38,551 nucleotides of DNA from a virus. A model generated the notes under the pieces. The model saw nothing but the letters and a program-made list of their open reading frames with translations. It was not told the DNA's origin and ran no database searches. The position numbers and the translations under genes were made by a program. Positions within the stretch are counted from its first letter, which is position 1; every line of letters begins with the position of its first letter. This document shows positions 14,610-22,161 of the stretch, one piece after another. Location of the stretch: the IMG/VR virus record IMGVR_UViG_3300042923_000401, positions 1 through 38,551 of that record. One strand, written 5' to 3'.

Positions 14610-14660
14610 AATAGCGAATAAAATGTGGCTTCAATTTGAAATTAGAAAGGAAAATAAATA

Positions 14661-15047
14661 ATGTCAGAAGTTAAATTAAATGAAAATGGTGTAAACGCTA
14701 ATATTAAAGCACACATTCTACCAGAAGATCAGATGAGAAAACTTGGATTTACAGACTTTTGTAATGAAAGATGGTATTTTTGTAAGATGATTAAGTTTCC
14801 AAATGAGAAGAGATACAGAAATTTTGAAATTTCTTTTGGCGTATCAATTACAAAGGATAATCCTGATGATCTTAGAATTGATGTATTGGATAATGACTTT
14901 TGCCAACCTTTTGATTATCAATATATGTTAAAACGTAATGATAGACATGAAATTTCTTTAATCGTTCGGGAACAAGTGGAAGAGTGGATGAAATATTTAC
15001 AAAAAGAAGGTGTTTTAAAGGGGCATATTTATGGCGAATATATCTAA
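14661..15047 (+). CDS. Hypothetical phage protein with a replaced 3' end (128 aa)
   Basis: SD AGAAAGGA. Mixed alpha/beta protein, not recognised. Its last residues (KEGVLKGHIYGEYI) are repeated, with different codons, as an orphan reading NNGVLSGHIYGEYI at 15197-15241, on the far side of a homing-endonuclease remnant. The active 3' end therefore probably arrived with the endonuclease. The remnant's ATG lies inside this gene's end. Confidence 0.65.
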   Translation: MSEVKLNENGVNANIKAHILPEDQMRKLGFTDFCNERWYFCKMIKFPNEKRYRNFEISFGVSITKDNPDDLRIDVLDNDFCQPFDYQYMLKRNDRHEISLIVREQVEEWMKYLQKEGVLKGHIYGEYI

Positions 15048-15198
15048 TGATAAAATTTTAGAATTAAAAAATAATAGATTAGGTTCTACTAGAAAAAATA
15101 AACAAGGATGTTTCATGAAATTGATTTCTTATAATGGAACTAGAGATTGTTTAGTAGAATTTCAAGATGAGTATAAAGCAAAGGTGCATACTGATTAA
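15031..15198 (+). pseudogene. Homing-endonuclease remnant (55 aa)
   Basis: Starts inside the previous gene at ATG 15031. It encodes LELKNNRLGSTRKNKQGCFM and the K-L-I-S-Y...V-E-F-Q-D-E-Y motif that also opens the homing endonuclease at 22162, and stops where that protein's catalytic body should begin. Only the N-terminal DNA-binding part is left; the rest was deleted down to the orphan tail. Confidence 0.7.
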
Positions 15199-15241
15199 TA
15201 ACGGTGTACTAAGCGGTCACATATATGGTGAATACATTTAA
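15191..15241 (+). pseudogene. Orphan 3' end of the 14661 gene
   Basis: The frame reads NNGVLSGHIYGEYI then TAA, matching the C-terminus of the 14661 gene at 11 of the last 12 residues but with many synonymous base changes. It is the displaced original 3' end, left by insertion of the endonuclease together with a diverged copy of the tail. Confidence 0.7.
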
Positions 15242-15245
15242 TACA

Positions 15246-15292
15246 AATAATAATAAACAACTATTGACAAGCTGAATTACATATGGTAATAT
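15246..15292 (+). promoter_or_regulatory. Promoter with intergenic motif just upstream
   Basis: Perfect motif AATAATAATAAAC (15246-15258), five bases, TTGACA (15264-15269), 17-base spacer, TAATAT (15287-15292) with an extended TGG. The early leader has TTAGATA (15292-15298) and TATCTAA (15329-15335) as a possible stem or operator. Confidence 0.7.
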
Positions 15293-15354
15293 TAGATAGT
15301 CAGCATGGCATATAAGATATTAACCAAGTATCTAATATATAAATACATAAAGAA

Positions 15355-15367
15355 GATAATAATAAAC
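15355..15367 (+). repeat. Intergenic motif copy (one mismatch)
   Basis: GATAATAATAAAC, in the leader between the 15264 promoter and the gene at 15391. Confidence 0.5.
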
Positions 15368-15390
15368 GAAATATAAAACTAAATAGACAG

Positions 15391-15663
15391 GTGGTGAGAA
15401 ATATAAAAACGTCAAATCAGAAAGGAGTGTACCAATGCCAGTCTTGTAACACAATATTTTATAGCAATAAAATAAGAAAGGTGCAAACAGAGCATGAGAC
15501 ATATAAATGTTCCTGTCCAGAGTGTGACAGTGAAGACTTGAAGTTAATTGATTTATTGGTAGATGAAGAAGAAAATACATATAAGAACGATAAGTTTTAT
15601 GGAGTTGGTAACAGATTAAAGAAAATGTACGAATGGGATGAATATGTAAGTATGAGATGCTAA
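15391..15663 (+). CDS. Zinc-ribbon hypothetical protein (86-90 aa)
   Basis: Two CxxC pairs about 20 residues apart (YQCQSCNTIF and CSCPECDSEDL) form a rubredoxin-like zinc ribbon, followed by an acidic stretch. The two GTG codons at 15391/15394 lie inside an excellent SD (AGGTGGTGA); five bases after it is an in-frame ATA (15403) giving (M)KTSNQKGVYQC. The start is thus probably non-AUG. Confidence 0.6.
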   Translation: MVRNIKTSNQKGVYQCQSCNTIFYSNKIRKVQTEHETYKCSCPECDSEDLKLIDLLVDEEENTYKNDKFYGVGNRLKKMYEWDEYVSMRC

Positions 15664-15671
15664 AGATAGAA

Positions 15672-15684
15672 TATAATAATAAAC
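15672..15684 (+). repeat. Intergenic motif copy (one mismatch)
   Basis: TATAATAATAAAC, eight bases after the stop of the zinc-ribbon gene and just 5' of the next SD. Confidence 0.5.
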
Positions 15685-15713
15685 TATTAAAATGATTATA
15701 AAAGGAGAATGTT

Positions 15714-15932
15714 GTGGAAAGTATTTTAACAGATGAACACAAAGAATTAATTAATAAAAAGATTAAGAAGGCAATTAATGATTTAGATTTTACTGAAATT
15801 TTAGCTGAATATATAGAAAAAGAATTAGATACTATTTATGATGGTGCAGGTATTAAAGAAAATCTTGAAAGTATGGTAATGGAAGTAATTAGGCAAAATT
15901 TAGTAAAAAGTGGTTTATTGAAAGATAAATAA
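15714..15932 (+). CDS. Hypothetical helical protein (72 aa)
   Basis: GTG start four bases after AAAGGAGAAT-type SD. All-helical composition (KELINKKIKKAINDLDFTEI and later helices). Possibly a small chaperone-like or structural-assembly protein; not recognised. Confidence 0.55.
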   Translation: MESILTDEHKELINKKIKKAINDLDFTEILAEYIEKELDTIYDGAGIKENLESMVMEVIRQNLVKSGLLKDK

Positions 15933-15974
15933 GCACAACAAATGGTTGTTTGGTTATAAAGAGAGGAGAATAAT

Positions 15975-16772
15975 ATGTTTTTTAAAAAGAAAGAAGATAC
16001 AACACATAATGAATATGAAATTAATACAAATGAAAATAACACATTAGAAGGAAACGAAGAAAAAACTGACAAAACAGAAGAAGAATGGATTTGGGTAGAA
16101 GGTTATAAAGGTACAGATAAAGACATGAAGTGCCGTGATATGCAATATGAGTTAAATAAGACGTATGAACACGAAGGTAAAATTGAATTATGTGAATCAG
16201 GGTTTCACTTCTGTAAAGAATTAAGTAATGTTTTTGGATACTATTCATTAGATAATGGTAATAGATTTTTCAAGGTAAAATGTTTAGTAATTAAAGATAA
16301 ATGGGAGTCGGACGACAATAAATTCACTGCCAAAGAAATTATTTTTACAGAAGAATTAGGATATAAAGAATTAGAAAAATTTATTATTAAAAAATATTCA
16401 TTTGTACATAACAAAAATGAATGGCATGAACTAAGTGAAATTGGTATTAAGAAATTTTACAGAAAGTATTTTATGAGTATTATGTCAGATGCTGGTTATG
16501 GAGAAACATTTTCTAATATCTTATATGATGATATAAATAAGAAAATCGAAGAAATAGAGTCTGAAAATAAGAGAAGATACATAGAGGCAAATTCTTATAG
16601 TAACATATATTATTCAAACCAATATATTTCAAAGCCTGTAAGAAATCCATTTTATATTTATGAGCCATCATATGATTATACTAGATTCGACGAATTGATT
16701 AATAAAGTAAAAGCATTTCAAGAAGAGGGATTATCAAAAGATATGTCGGTTTATTTACTACTGAAAAGGTAA
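15975..16772 (+). CDS. Phage protein with DUF7666-like domain (265 aa)
   Basis: An acidic 45-residue N-terminus precedes a domain at about 40-110 with the pattern GYKGTDKDMKCRDMQYEL, K-T-Y-E-H-E-G-K-I-x-L-C-E-S-G-F-H-F-C and a following Y-Y...R-F-F-K-V strand, which I know from a widespread phage domain (DUF7666-like). The rest is helical with a Tyr/Asn/Ser-rich linker (about 205-235). Function unknown. SD GAGAGGAG. Confidence 0.6.
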   Translation: MFFKKKEDTTHNEYEINTNENNTLEGNEEKTDKTEEEWIWVEGYKGTDKDMKCRDMQYELNKTYEHEGKIELCESGFHFCKELSNVFGYYSLDNGNRFFKVKCLVIKDKWESDDNKFTAKEIIFTEELGYKELEKFIIKKYSFVHNKNEWHELSEIGIKKFYRKYFMSIMSDAGYGETFSNILYDDINKKIEEIESENKRRYIEANSYSNIYYSNQYISKPVRNPFYIYEPSYDYTRFDELINKVKAFQEEGLSKDMSVYLLLKR

Positions 16773-16819
16773 TCAAAAGCGCAATTCATTTGGAGATTGG
16801 AAGGAGAGATATAATACAT

Positions 16820-16888
16820 ATGGCAAGAAAATTAGCAAGTATTAAAGTAGTAAGTGATATGATTCCGATTGAAGGAACGTGGATGTAA
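16820..16888 (+). pseudogene. Orphan 5' end of the RNA-ligase gene
   Basis: After a strong SD (GGAAGGAGAG) the frame reads MARKLASIKVVSDMIPIEG and stops at codon 23. It matches the N-terminus of the RNA ligase at 17480 (MMRKLAHIEKIEWLSPIK) with diverged codons. The endonuclease at 16879 begins inside it. This is the displaced original start of the ligase gene. Confidence 0.75.
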
Positions 16889-17505
16889 TGGGTAAATATA
16901 GTGGTTTAAAAATTGGTGATAAATACAATAATTGGACTGTTGATTCAGAATGTTACAAAGACAAGAACGGTTCTGATGTTTACATGTGCAACTGTATTTG
17001 TGGAGAAAGAAAGCAAGTAGAAGGAAAGGCTTTAATTCTTGAAAGAAGTAAATCATGTGGGTGTATAAAAAGAGTAAATGCCGAAGAACAAAAGAAACGC
17101 ATTAAGGAATATAAAGCAAAATATTTTCAGGAAAACAAAGATAAAATTTATAAAAGAACTATCAATAATCAAAGATTACAAAGAGAAAAAGATATACAAG
17201 AATTTGGTATAGATAGGTATTCTTTAAAAAGTAGATATAATATTTCACTTGAACAATATAAAGATTTATTAGATAAACAAAATAACAAATGTTGCTTGTG
17301 TAATGTCTTATTTGATAAAGAAGATAATTCAAAAAGACCATGTGTCGATCATAACCATGAAACACAAATTATACGCTGAATCATATGCAAGAATTGTAAT
17401 TCTGCACTTGGCATGTTTAAGGATAATACTTTAGTTATGAAAAATGCAATAGAATATTTAGAAAGAGATGGTATATATAATGATGAGAAAATTAGCGCAT
17501 ATTGA
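16879..17505 (+). pseudogene. Endonuclease-VII-type homing endonuclease with an in-frame TGA
   Basis: The N-terminal zinc-ribbon DNA-binding part (GLKIGDKYNNWTV, then CNCICG and SCGC) is followed by a charged linker and an endonuclease VII/HNH domain (CCLCNVLF, VDHNHET). At 17377 a TGA replaces the codon that is usually Gly in V-R-G-L-L-C; the frame continues IICKNCNSALGMFKDN and an A-x-E-Y-L helix, to 17505. Without readthrough the last zinc Cys pair (CKNC) is lost, so the product is likely inactive. A single GGA-to-TGA change or a base error explains it. Confidence 0.7.
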
Positions 17506-18562
17506 AAAAATTGAATGGTTAAGTCCTATTAAAGATAGGGATAAAATTGAATTAGTAGGGGTTTCTGGTTGGCAATGCATAGTAAAAAAAGGTGAATTTA
17601 ATATTGGTGATAAATGCTGTTACATAGAAATTGACAGCGTAATGCCAGAGACAGAACAGTTTGAATTTCTAAGAAGTAAAAAGTTTAGAATTAAAACTAT
17701 GAAGATGGCAGGAGTAATCAGTCAGGGTATTTGTTTCCCATTAAGTATTTTGCCAGAAGGTGATTATGAATTAGATCAAGATGTTACTGAGATTTTGGGA
17801 ATTAAACAGTATGAAGAAACAATGGACATTGAAAGAAATGCACCAGCATCATCAGATAGTAAAAAGAAATATCCTAAGTTCTTAATGAAATTTAGTTGGT
17901 TTAGAAAACTTGTATTACCAAAGAAGCAAGCAAAAGGATTTCCAGAGTTTATTAGTAAGACAGATGAAACTAGGATTCAGAATGCTCCATTTTATCTACA
18001 GAATAAGAATGAATGGACTGCGACAGAAAAAGTTGATGGGCAATCAGGAACGTTCTTTTTAAGAAAAGAAAAAGGTAAAGGTTTGTTTAAGAAGACTACA
18101 TATGAGTTTGGAGTATGCTCAAGAAATCTTAGAATCTGGAATGAAGATAGTTCTTCATATTGGACTGTGGCTAAAAAGTATAATATTAAACAAGTGTTAT
18201 TAAATAACATTGGTGATAAAGAGTTTATGGCTATTCAAGGCGAATGTGTAGCAGCTAATGTACAAGGAAACAAATATAAAGTTACTGAACCGGATTTATA
18301 TGTGTTTAATGTATTAAATCCAAATGGAAGATTAGGTTCTACGGAAGCAAAAGAATGGGCTGAACAGAATGGATTGAAATTTGTACCTATTATTGATGAA
18401 CATTATATCTTACCTGATAGCGTAAAAGAAGTTTTAGAGTATGCACATGGAACAAGTAAATTATATGATACATTAAGAGAAGGTATTGTATTCAGAAGTA
18501 AAGATGGTAAGCAAAGTTTTAAGGCGGTTGATCCATTATTCTTACTGAAACATGATGAATAA
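17480..18562 (+). CDS. DRB0094-family RNA ligase (360 aa)
   Basis: The N-terminal 100 residues (MMRKLAHIEKIEWLSPIKDR, then V-G-V-S-G-W-Q-C-I-V) form the OB-like domain typical of TIGR02306/DRB0094 RNA ligases. The nucleotidyltransferase motif I is ATEKVDGQSGTFFL with adenylated Lys184, followed by CSRNLR (motif III region), E-C-V (motif IV) and a V-F-R-S-K-D-G-K-Q-S-F-K-A-V motif V. These enzymes seal nicks in RNA or RNA/DNA hybrids, and phage members may repair host-cleaved tRNA. ATG 17480 is preferred over 17468, which abuts its SD. Confidence 0.88.
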   Translation: MMRKLAHIEKIEWLSPIKDRDKIELVGVSGWQCIVKKGEFNIGDKCCYIEIDSVMPETEQFEFLRSKKFRIKTMKMAGVISQGICFPLSILPEGDYELDQDVTEILGIKQYEETMDIERNAPASSDSKKKYPKFLMKFSWFRKLVLPKKQAKGFPEFISKTDETRIQNAPFYLQNKNEWTATEKVDGQSGTFFLRKEKGKGLFKKTTYEFGVCSRNLRIWNEDSSSYWTVAKKYNIKQVLLNNIGDKEFMAIQGECVAANVQGNKYKVTEPDLYVFNVLNPNGRLGSTEAKEWAEQNGLKFVPIIDEHYILPDSVKEVLEYAHGTSKLYDTLREGIVFRSKDGKQSFKAVDPLFLLKHDE

Positions 18563-18564
18563 TT

Positions 18565-18577
18565 AATAATAATAGAC
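18565..18577 (+). repeat. Intergenic motif variant
   Basis: AATAATAATAGAC, immediately after the ligase stop and before the SD of the HNH gene; the same GAC variant is at 20011-20023. Confidence 0.4.
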
Positions 18578-18595
18578 AAAGGAGAGTGAATTGTT

Positions 18596-19327
18596 ATAAC
18601 ATATCAAGAAATATACAATATGAGTCATAAATCAATAGATGGTGTTATTCATAGAAAATGTACTGGATGTAATGAATGGATACCTGAAAATGACGAATAT
18701 TTCTATATGAAGAATAAAAAATATCCAGAAAAAGGTTATATAGCAAAATGTAAAAGATGTTCACTTAAAGACACGCAAGATTATCAAGAAAGAAATAAGG
18801 AAATAGTTGTACAGAAGAAAAAGATAGAACATCAAATTAATAAAAAATATTATAACGAAGTATCTAAAAGATGGAGAGATAATAATCAAGAGTGGAAGCA
18901 AGAATATCAAAAAAATTATCAAAATGACAATCCTGATAAGATGCAACAGTACAGAATCAACAGAGAACAAAATAAAAAACATACAATAACAAGTGCTGAG
19001 TGGCAAGGATGCTTAGAATATTTTAATAGGTCTTGTGCGTATTGTGGTTTGCCAGAAAGTAAACATTATACCGCTTTCCGAGGAGAAATTAAGCTAACGT
19101 CATTACATAAAGAACATGCAATTAACAATGGTGAAAATGATTTGAGTAATTGTATACCAAGTTGTAAATCATGCAACGATCAGAAATGGTCAAGAGATTT
19201 TGATGATTGGTATAATGAAGATAATGAAAGGTATTCAAAAGAAAGATATGATAAAATCATTAAATGGTTAAGTGGAGATTATTTATTACATATTGGTAAA
19301 AAGACAAAAAGAAATATAAAGAAATAA
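18596..19327 (+). CDS. HNH homing endonuclease, probable ATA start
   Basis: Zinc ribbon at about residues 18-60 (RKCTGCNEWIP, KCKRC), long charged coiled linker, then an HNH domain (CAYCGLPESKHY, LHKEHAINNG, then CIPSCKSCNDQKW). Typical free-standing phage homing endonuclease. The first ATG is 18620, but the SD AAAGGAG lies 11 bases from an in-frame ATA at 18596 that gives (M)TYQEIYNMSHK, a sequence I associate with this family's N-terminus. It sits between the RNA ligase and small genes and may target either. Confidence 0.75.
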   Translation: MTYQEIYNMSHKSIDGVIHRKCTGCNEWIPENDEYFYMKNKKYPEKGYIAKCKRCSLKDTQDYQERNKEIVVQKKKIEHQINKKYYNEVSKRWRDNNQEWKQEYQKNYQNDNPDKMQQYRINREQNKKHTITSAEWQGCLEYFNRSCAYCGLPESKHYTAFRGEIKLTSLHKEHAINNGENDLSNCIPSCKSCNDQKWSRDFDDWYNEDNERYSKERYDKIIKWLSGDYLLHIGKKTKRNIKK

Positions 19328-19376
19328 TATAAGACGATGAAACTATACTTTGATAGGAAATTGAAAGGAAAATAGT

Positions 19377-19427
19377 ATGAAATATTATAACGGACAATGT
19401 GATATATGGAAAGAGATTGAGACATAA
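19377..19427 (+). CDS. Very short ORF (16 aa), perhaps a truncated gene
   Basis: Good leader (TTGAAAGGAAAATAGT, nearly the same as before 1961) and ATG, encoding MKYYNGQCDIWKEIET. Too short to assign; it may be a real micro-protein or the stub of a gene cut off by the small-RNA unit that follows. Confidence 0.3.
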   Translation: MKYYNGQCDIWKEIET

Positions 19428-19444
19428 ATGTGAATAAAAATAAC

Positions 19445-19514
19445 AAAAAACTCTTATCAACGCGTTAGATAAGAGTCTTGTTAAAAGATGTATTAATATT
19501 TTATTATTTTTACC
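19445..19514 (-). ncRNA. Candidate 70-nt minus-strand small RNA
   Basis: A strong minus-strand promoter (19521-19549) faces a minus-strand intrinsic terminator (19450-19476) about 40 bases on. Predicted RNA from about 19514 to 19445, AU-rich 5' half, no ORF. Same size and design as the unit at 12780-12855. Prediction only. Confidence 0.55.
19450..19476 (-). terminator. Minus-strand intrinsic terminator
   Basis: Perfect 9-bp stem ACTCTTATC (19450-19458) with GATAAGAGT (19468-19476); loop AACGCGTTA. On the minus strand it is followed by a U tract (A-run at 19445-19450 on +). On + the tail is CTTGTTAAAA, so any forward termination would be weak. Confidence 0.7.
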
Positions 19515-19544
19515 TCTTTTATTGTAAGCTAAAAATAATAAAAT
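19498..19544. repeat. 14-bp perfect inverted repeat over the small-RNA promoter
   Basis: ATTTTATTATTTTT (19498-19511) and AAAAATAATAAAAT (19531-19544), 19-base spacer. It spans the -10/-35 spacer and transcription start of the minus-strand promoter, so it could be an operator; AT-only sequence lowers confidence. Confidence 0.5.
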
Positions 19545-19549
19545 GTCAA
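19521..19549 (-). promoter_or_regulatory. Strong minus-strand promoter
   Basis: On the minus strand: perfect TTGACA (19549-19544), 17-base spacer, TACAAT (19526-19521). This is the same pair of boxes as the NAD-cluster promoter at 25242, but it points against every gene in the window. Confidence 0.7.
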
Positions 19550-19605
19550 GAAGAATTATTAATATAAAGTGAATTATATTTAATAAAAAATGAAAGGATA
19601 ATAGT

Positions 19606-19776
19606 ATGAAGAATGTTAAAAGAATAGGTCTTTACATATATGTATTGTTCATAATTCATACTGCATTTTTAGCAGGAAGATACTACTCATATAAGAATTA
19701 TATAATGATGTTAGTATGTTTGGTTGGATCATTAAGTTGGTATGAGTGTTATTTTATGGAAGAAAGGAAGAAATAA
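19606..19776 (+). CDS. Small membrane protein (56 aa)
   Basis: SD GAAAGGA and ATG. Two hydrophobic stretches, residues 7-23 (IGLYIYVLFIIHTAFLAG) and 33-49 (YIMMLVCLVGSLSWYEC), with charged ends (MKNVKR, MEERKK). Not recognised. Its position just beyond the minus-strand small-RNA promoter invites comparison with type I toxin loci, although the RNA does not overlap it. Confidence 0.55.
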   Translation: MKNVKRIGLYIYVLFIIHTAFLAGRYYSYKNYIMMLVCLVGSLSWYECYFMEERKK

Positions 19777-19825
19777 ACAGATAAAATACGAATTCTATCA
19801 TGAAAATTGAAAGGATGTGAACAAT

Positions 19826-20011
19826 ATGATAGTTAAAGCATATGTGAGATGTGATTTTGAAATTGAGTATGATGACGGTAGAGAAGATAATATAGACATT
19901 GAATATACTAAAGAAAGTATTGAATCAAATAGAGTTAGAGACTTATTGGACTTAGAAACCGAAGAAAGCATACAGTATATATCAGTAATAGGATGTAAAC
20001 GCACTAATTAA
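19826..20011 (+). CDS. Hypothetical acidic protein (61 aa)
   Basis: Start MIVKAYVRCDFEIEYDDG chosen at ATG 19826; an in-frame GTG at 19817 is too close to the AAAGG SD. Beta-rich first half, acidic. Not recognised. Confidence 0.5.
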   Translation: MIVKAYVRCDFEIEYDDGREDNIDIEYTKESIESNRVRDLLDLETEESIQYISVIGCKRTN

Positions 20012-20043
20012 ATAATAATAGACAAAGAAAAGGAGAATAAAAA

Positions 20044-20454
20044 ATGGGAAGTTTAATTTTAGGATTGTTTTTAGGATTAGTAGTATCAGCAATAATAGGT
20101 CTTATTGATTGGTTAGTTTTCGAATGCATACTGTATGAAACATGTGCAGAAATAACTTGTGTGATAATTACAGTGATTTTATGTATTGTATTAACAACAG
20201 CTATCACCATTGGAATTTGTAGTTATGATAGTTTACAGTCAACTTGTTACATAGAAAGATATAATATAACAAAACAAACAACGGAAGAAAGTATTAATAG
20301 TGACAAATTATCTGGTATGGAAAGATTACAGTTAGTTCAGAGTGCAATTGATGAAAATAAATACTTAAAGCAGCAACAGTTTGATTGCCAGCAATGGTAT
20401 GGATTTTTAATTGATAAAGATGTATTGAAATTAGAACCGATTAATTTTGAATAA
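20044..20454 (+). CDS. Membrane protein with cytoplasmic tail (136 aa)
   Basis: SD AAAAGGAG. Two hydrophobic segments, about 3-27 (SLILGLFLGLVVSAIIGLID) and 36-58 (EITCVIITVILCIVLTTAIT), then a hydrophilic helical tail of about 75 residues. Downstream of motif variant 20011-20023. Not recognised. Confidence 0.6.
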   Translation: MGSLILGLFLGLVVSAIIGLIDWLVFECILYETCAEITCVIITVILCIVLTTAITIGICSYDSLQSTCYIERYNITKQTTEESINSDKLSGMERLQLVQSAIDENKYLKQQQFDCQQWYGFLIDKDVLKLEPINFE

Positions 20455-20501
20455 TACAATGAATTATAATTTTGATTTGGTTAGAAGAAAAGGAGAAAAA
20501 T

Positions 20502-20726
20502 ATGAAATATGAAGATATGAAAGACCAGTATATAACAGATGAATTAGGATTTGAATTTGTAGGTAAATACCACATGTTAGGAAAAGAACCAAAACCCTGT
20601 ATGATGTGCGGAGAAATGACTAAAAGCATTGATGTATTTAGTGAAGGGCACGTTTGTAGTGAAGAGTGTCAGAATGAATTTGACGGTTGGTGTAATGATA
20701 TTTTGAATAATTGTAACGAAGAGTAA
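20502..20726 (+). CDS. Small zinc-finger-like protein (74 aa)
   Basis: AAAAGGAG fixes ATG 20502. Residues 30-55 hold KPCMMCGEMTK and HVCSEECQNEF, a C-x-x-C...C-x3-C ribbon of the kind repeated in the AP2 protein at 7069. Function unknown. Confidence 0.55.
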   Translation: MKYEDMKDQYITDELGFEFVGKYHMLGKEPKPCMMCGEMTKSIDVFSEGHVCSEECQNEFDGWCNDILNNCNEE

Positions 20727-20766
20727 ATCAAAGAAGAGACTTATTCACTCTTAGAAAGGAGAATTT

Positions 20767-21156
20767 ATGTATCAGAATTGTTGCAAGAAATGCGGAAGCA
20801 TAGATTTACATACAGAAACTAAAGGAAGTAATGTCGGCTTATATTGTTCAGATTGTGGAGCATGGATTAAATGGCTAGGTAAAGATGAATTAAGAGCATT
20901 TGAAAATTCACAAAAGGAAGAACACCAAAAAGTAGTAGATACTATGGTTGATGAAGTCGGGGTTAATTTAATTAAGAAAGAGTTAAATGATCTAATTGAC
21001 TTCTTAGATGAACAAATTGATAAAGAACTATGTAGAAGACCGTTAAGTGTAGAAGACTCATTAGTAAAATGTGCAGTCGCTCAGGCTTATGAAAAAGATA
21101 AGAATGCTTTAATTAATATAATTAATGGTAGACATTGGAATGAAAATCTATTTTAG
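20767..21156 (+). CDS. Zinc-ribbon phage protein (129 aa)
   Basis: Residues 5-35 form a ribbon, CCKKCGSIDLHTETKGSNVG then LYCSDCGAWIKW, a conserved pattern in Bacillota phages. The C-terminal part is helical and includes C-A-V-A-Q-A-Y-E-K-D-K-N-A-L near the end. Function unknown. SD TTAGAAAGGAG. Confidence 0.6.
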   Translation: MYQNCCKKCGSIDLHTETKGSNVGLYCSDCGAWIKWLGKDELRAFENSQKEEHQKVVDTMVDEVGVNLIKKELNDLIDFLDEQIDKELCRRPLSVEDSLVKCAVAQAYEKDKNALINIINGRHWNENLF

Positions 21157-21172
21157 GAATTGAGGTGAAAAA

Positions 21173-21490
21173 TTGATTGGATGCGTAACAGATAACGGAA
21201 TTGAATACATAACGAAATTAGAAGATTTCAGAGATTTGGTTAGTGATAGTACATATGATGCATTAAAAGAATTTGTGGAAAAGATTAATTCAGAATGTCA
21301 AGAACAAGTTGATGATTTACAGGGAGAACTTAATTCACTACAAGATGATTACGATTCTTTGGATGGAAATTTTGACGATTTACAAGATAGTTACGATTCA
21401 CTGAAAGATGATTTGTATGGGATTATTAGTGGTAAAGAAAAGTTTGAAACCGTGGATGAACTGTTGAGTAAACTAAAACAGTTGGTGTGA
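21173..21490 (+). CDS. Coiled-coil protein (105 aa)
   Basis: TTG start eight bases after GAGGTGA. Residues 35-80 are a near-perfect acidic heptad coiled coil with a repeated D-D-L-Q-x-x-x-x-S-L/Y-D-S-L unit. Probably oligomeric. Function unknown. Confidence 0.6.
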   Translation: MIGCVTDNGIEYITKLEDFRDLVSDSTYDALKEFVEKINSECQEQVDDLQGELNSLQDDYDSLDGNFDDLQDSYDSLKDDLYGIISGKEKFETVDELLSKLKQLV

Positions 21491-21502
21491 GAAAGGAGAA
21501 AC

Positions 21503-21835
21503 ATGAGAACAAACAATATAAGAGTAGAATTTGAAATTCCAGTAAGGTTAAATGAGCCAGATTTGAACGGTAATATTTACACAGAAGAAGCAATATTAAG
21601 TTCACTAAGTTCTTATAAAAATGTACCGTTGGTCGTTAAAAGTTCCACTGGTGAACAAGATGTATTTGGTGTAATATATAATGCTACCTATGATGAAAAT
21701 TTATCATGTGTAGTTTGCAATGGAAATATTATGTTTGGTGGTACAGATTGTTTAGTAAGTAAAAGTCATAGAGGTGAAAATGGTCTAATTGTTATTGATG
21801 AGCTTACTATTGCATCGGTTGGAATTTCAAAATAA
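21503..21835 (+). CDS. Conserved phage protein, beta-rich (110 aa)
   Basis: SD GAAAGGAGAA. The start VEFEIPVRLNEPDLNGNIYT resembles the first strands of phage head-maturation-protease-like or DUF2213-like folds (N-x-N-G-x-x-Y/F), but it is too short for a protease and has no Ser/His pair. Treat as unknown. Confidence 0.5.
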   Translation: MRTNNIRVEFEIPVRLNEPDLNGNIYTEEAILSSLSSYKNVPLVVKSSTGEQDVFGVIYNATYDENLSCVVCNGNIMFGGTDCLVSKSHRGENGLIVIDELTIASVGISK

Positions 21836-21861
21836 ATGTGACATTTGAAAGGGTTTAGGAG

Positions 21862-22122
21862 GTGTTAGATATTAATTTACAAGAATACGATACTCAAATC
21901 GAAAGACTTAAAAATTTTGAAACATTTAATCGAAAGAAGAAATATATCGAAGAGTACATAGAAACGCTTAAAACTGGTAGGTTAAATTATATGGAAGTTT
22001 ATGAAGAAAGAGGAACAATTTATCTTGACGATGAGTTATATTCTGATAAGTTAAGACTTGCAATGTTAAATGTATTTGAAGATGTATTAAAACAAGTGAA
22101 TGCTGATTTAGAAATAATTTAA
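21862..22122 (+). CDS. Hypothetical helical protein, start probably ATT 21871 (83-86 aa)
   Basis: The only standard in-frame start, GTG 21862, overlaps the SD (TTAGGAGG). Eight bases after the SD is ATT 21871, giving (M)NLQEYDTQIERLKNFETF. Charged helical protein with repeated Glu/Lys/Tyr. Not recognised. Confidence 0.5.
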   Translation: MLDINLQEYDTQIERLKNFETFNRKKKYIEEYIETLKTGRLNYMEVYEERGTIYLDDELYSDKLRLAMLNVFEDVLKQVNADLEII

Positions 22123-22161
22123 AATAGAAAGCTTATTCACACTTTAGAAAGGAATGATAAT

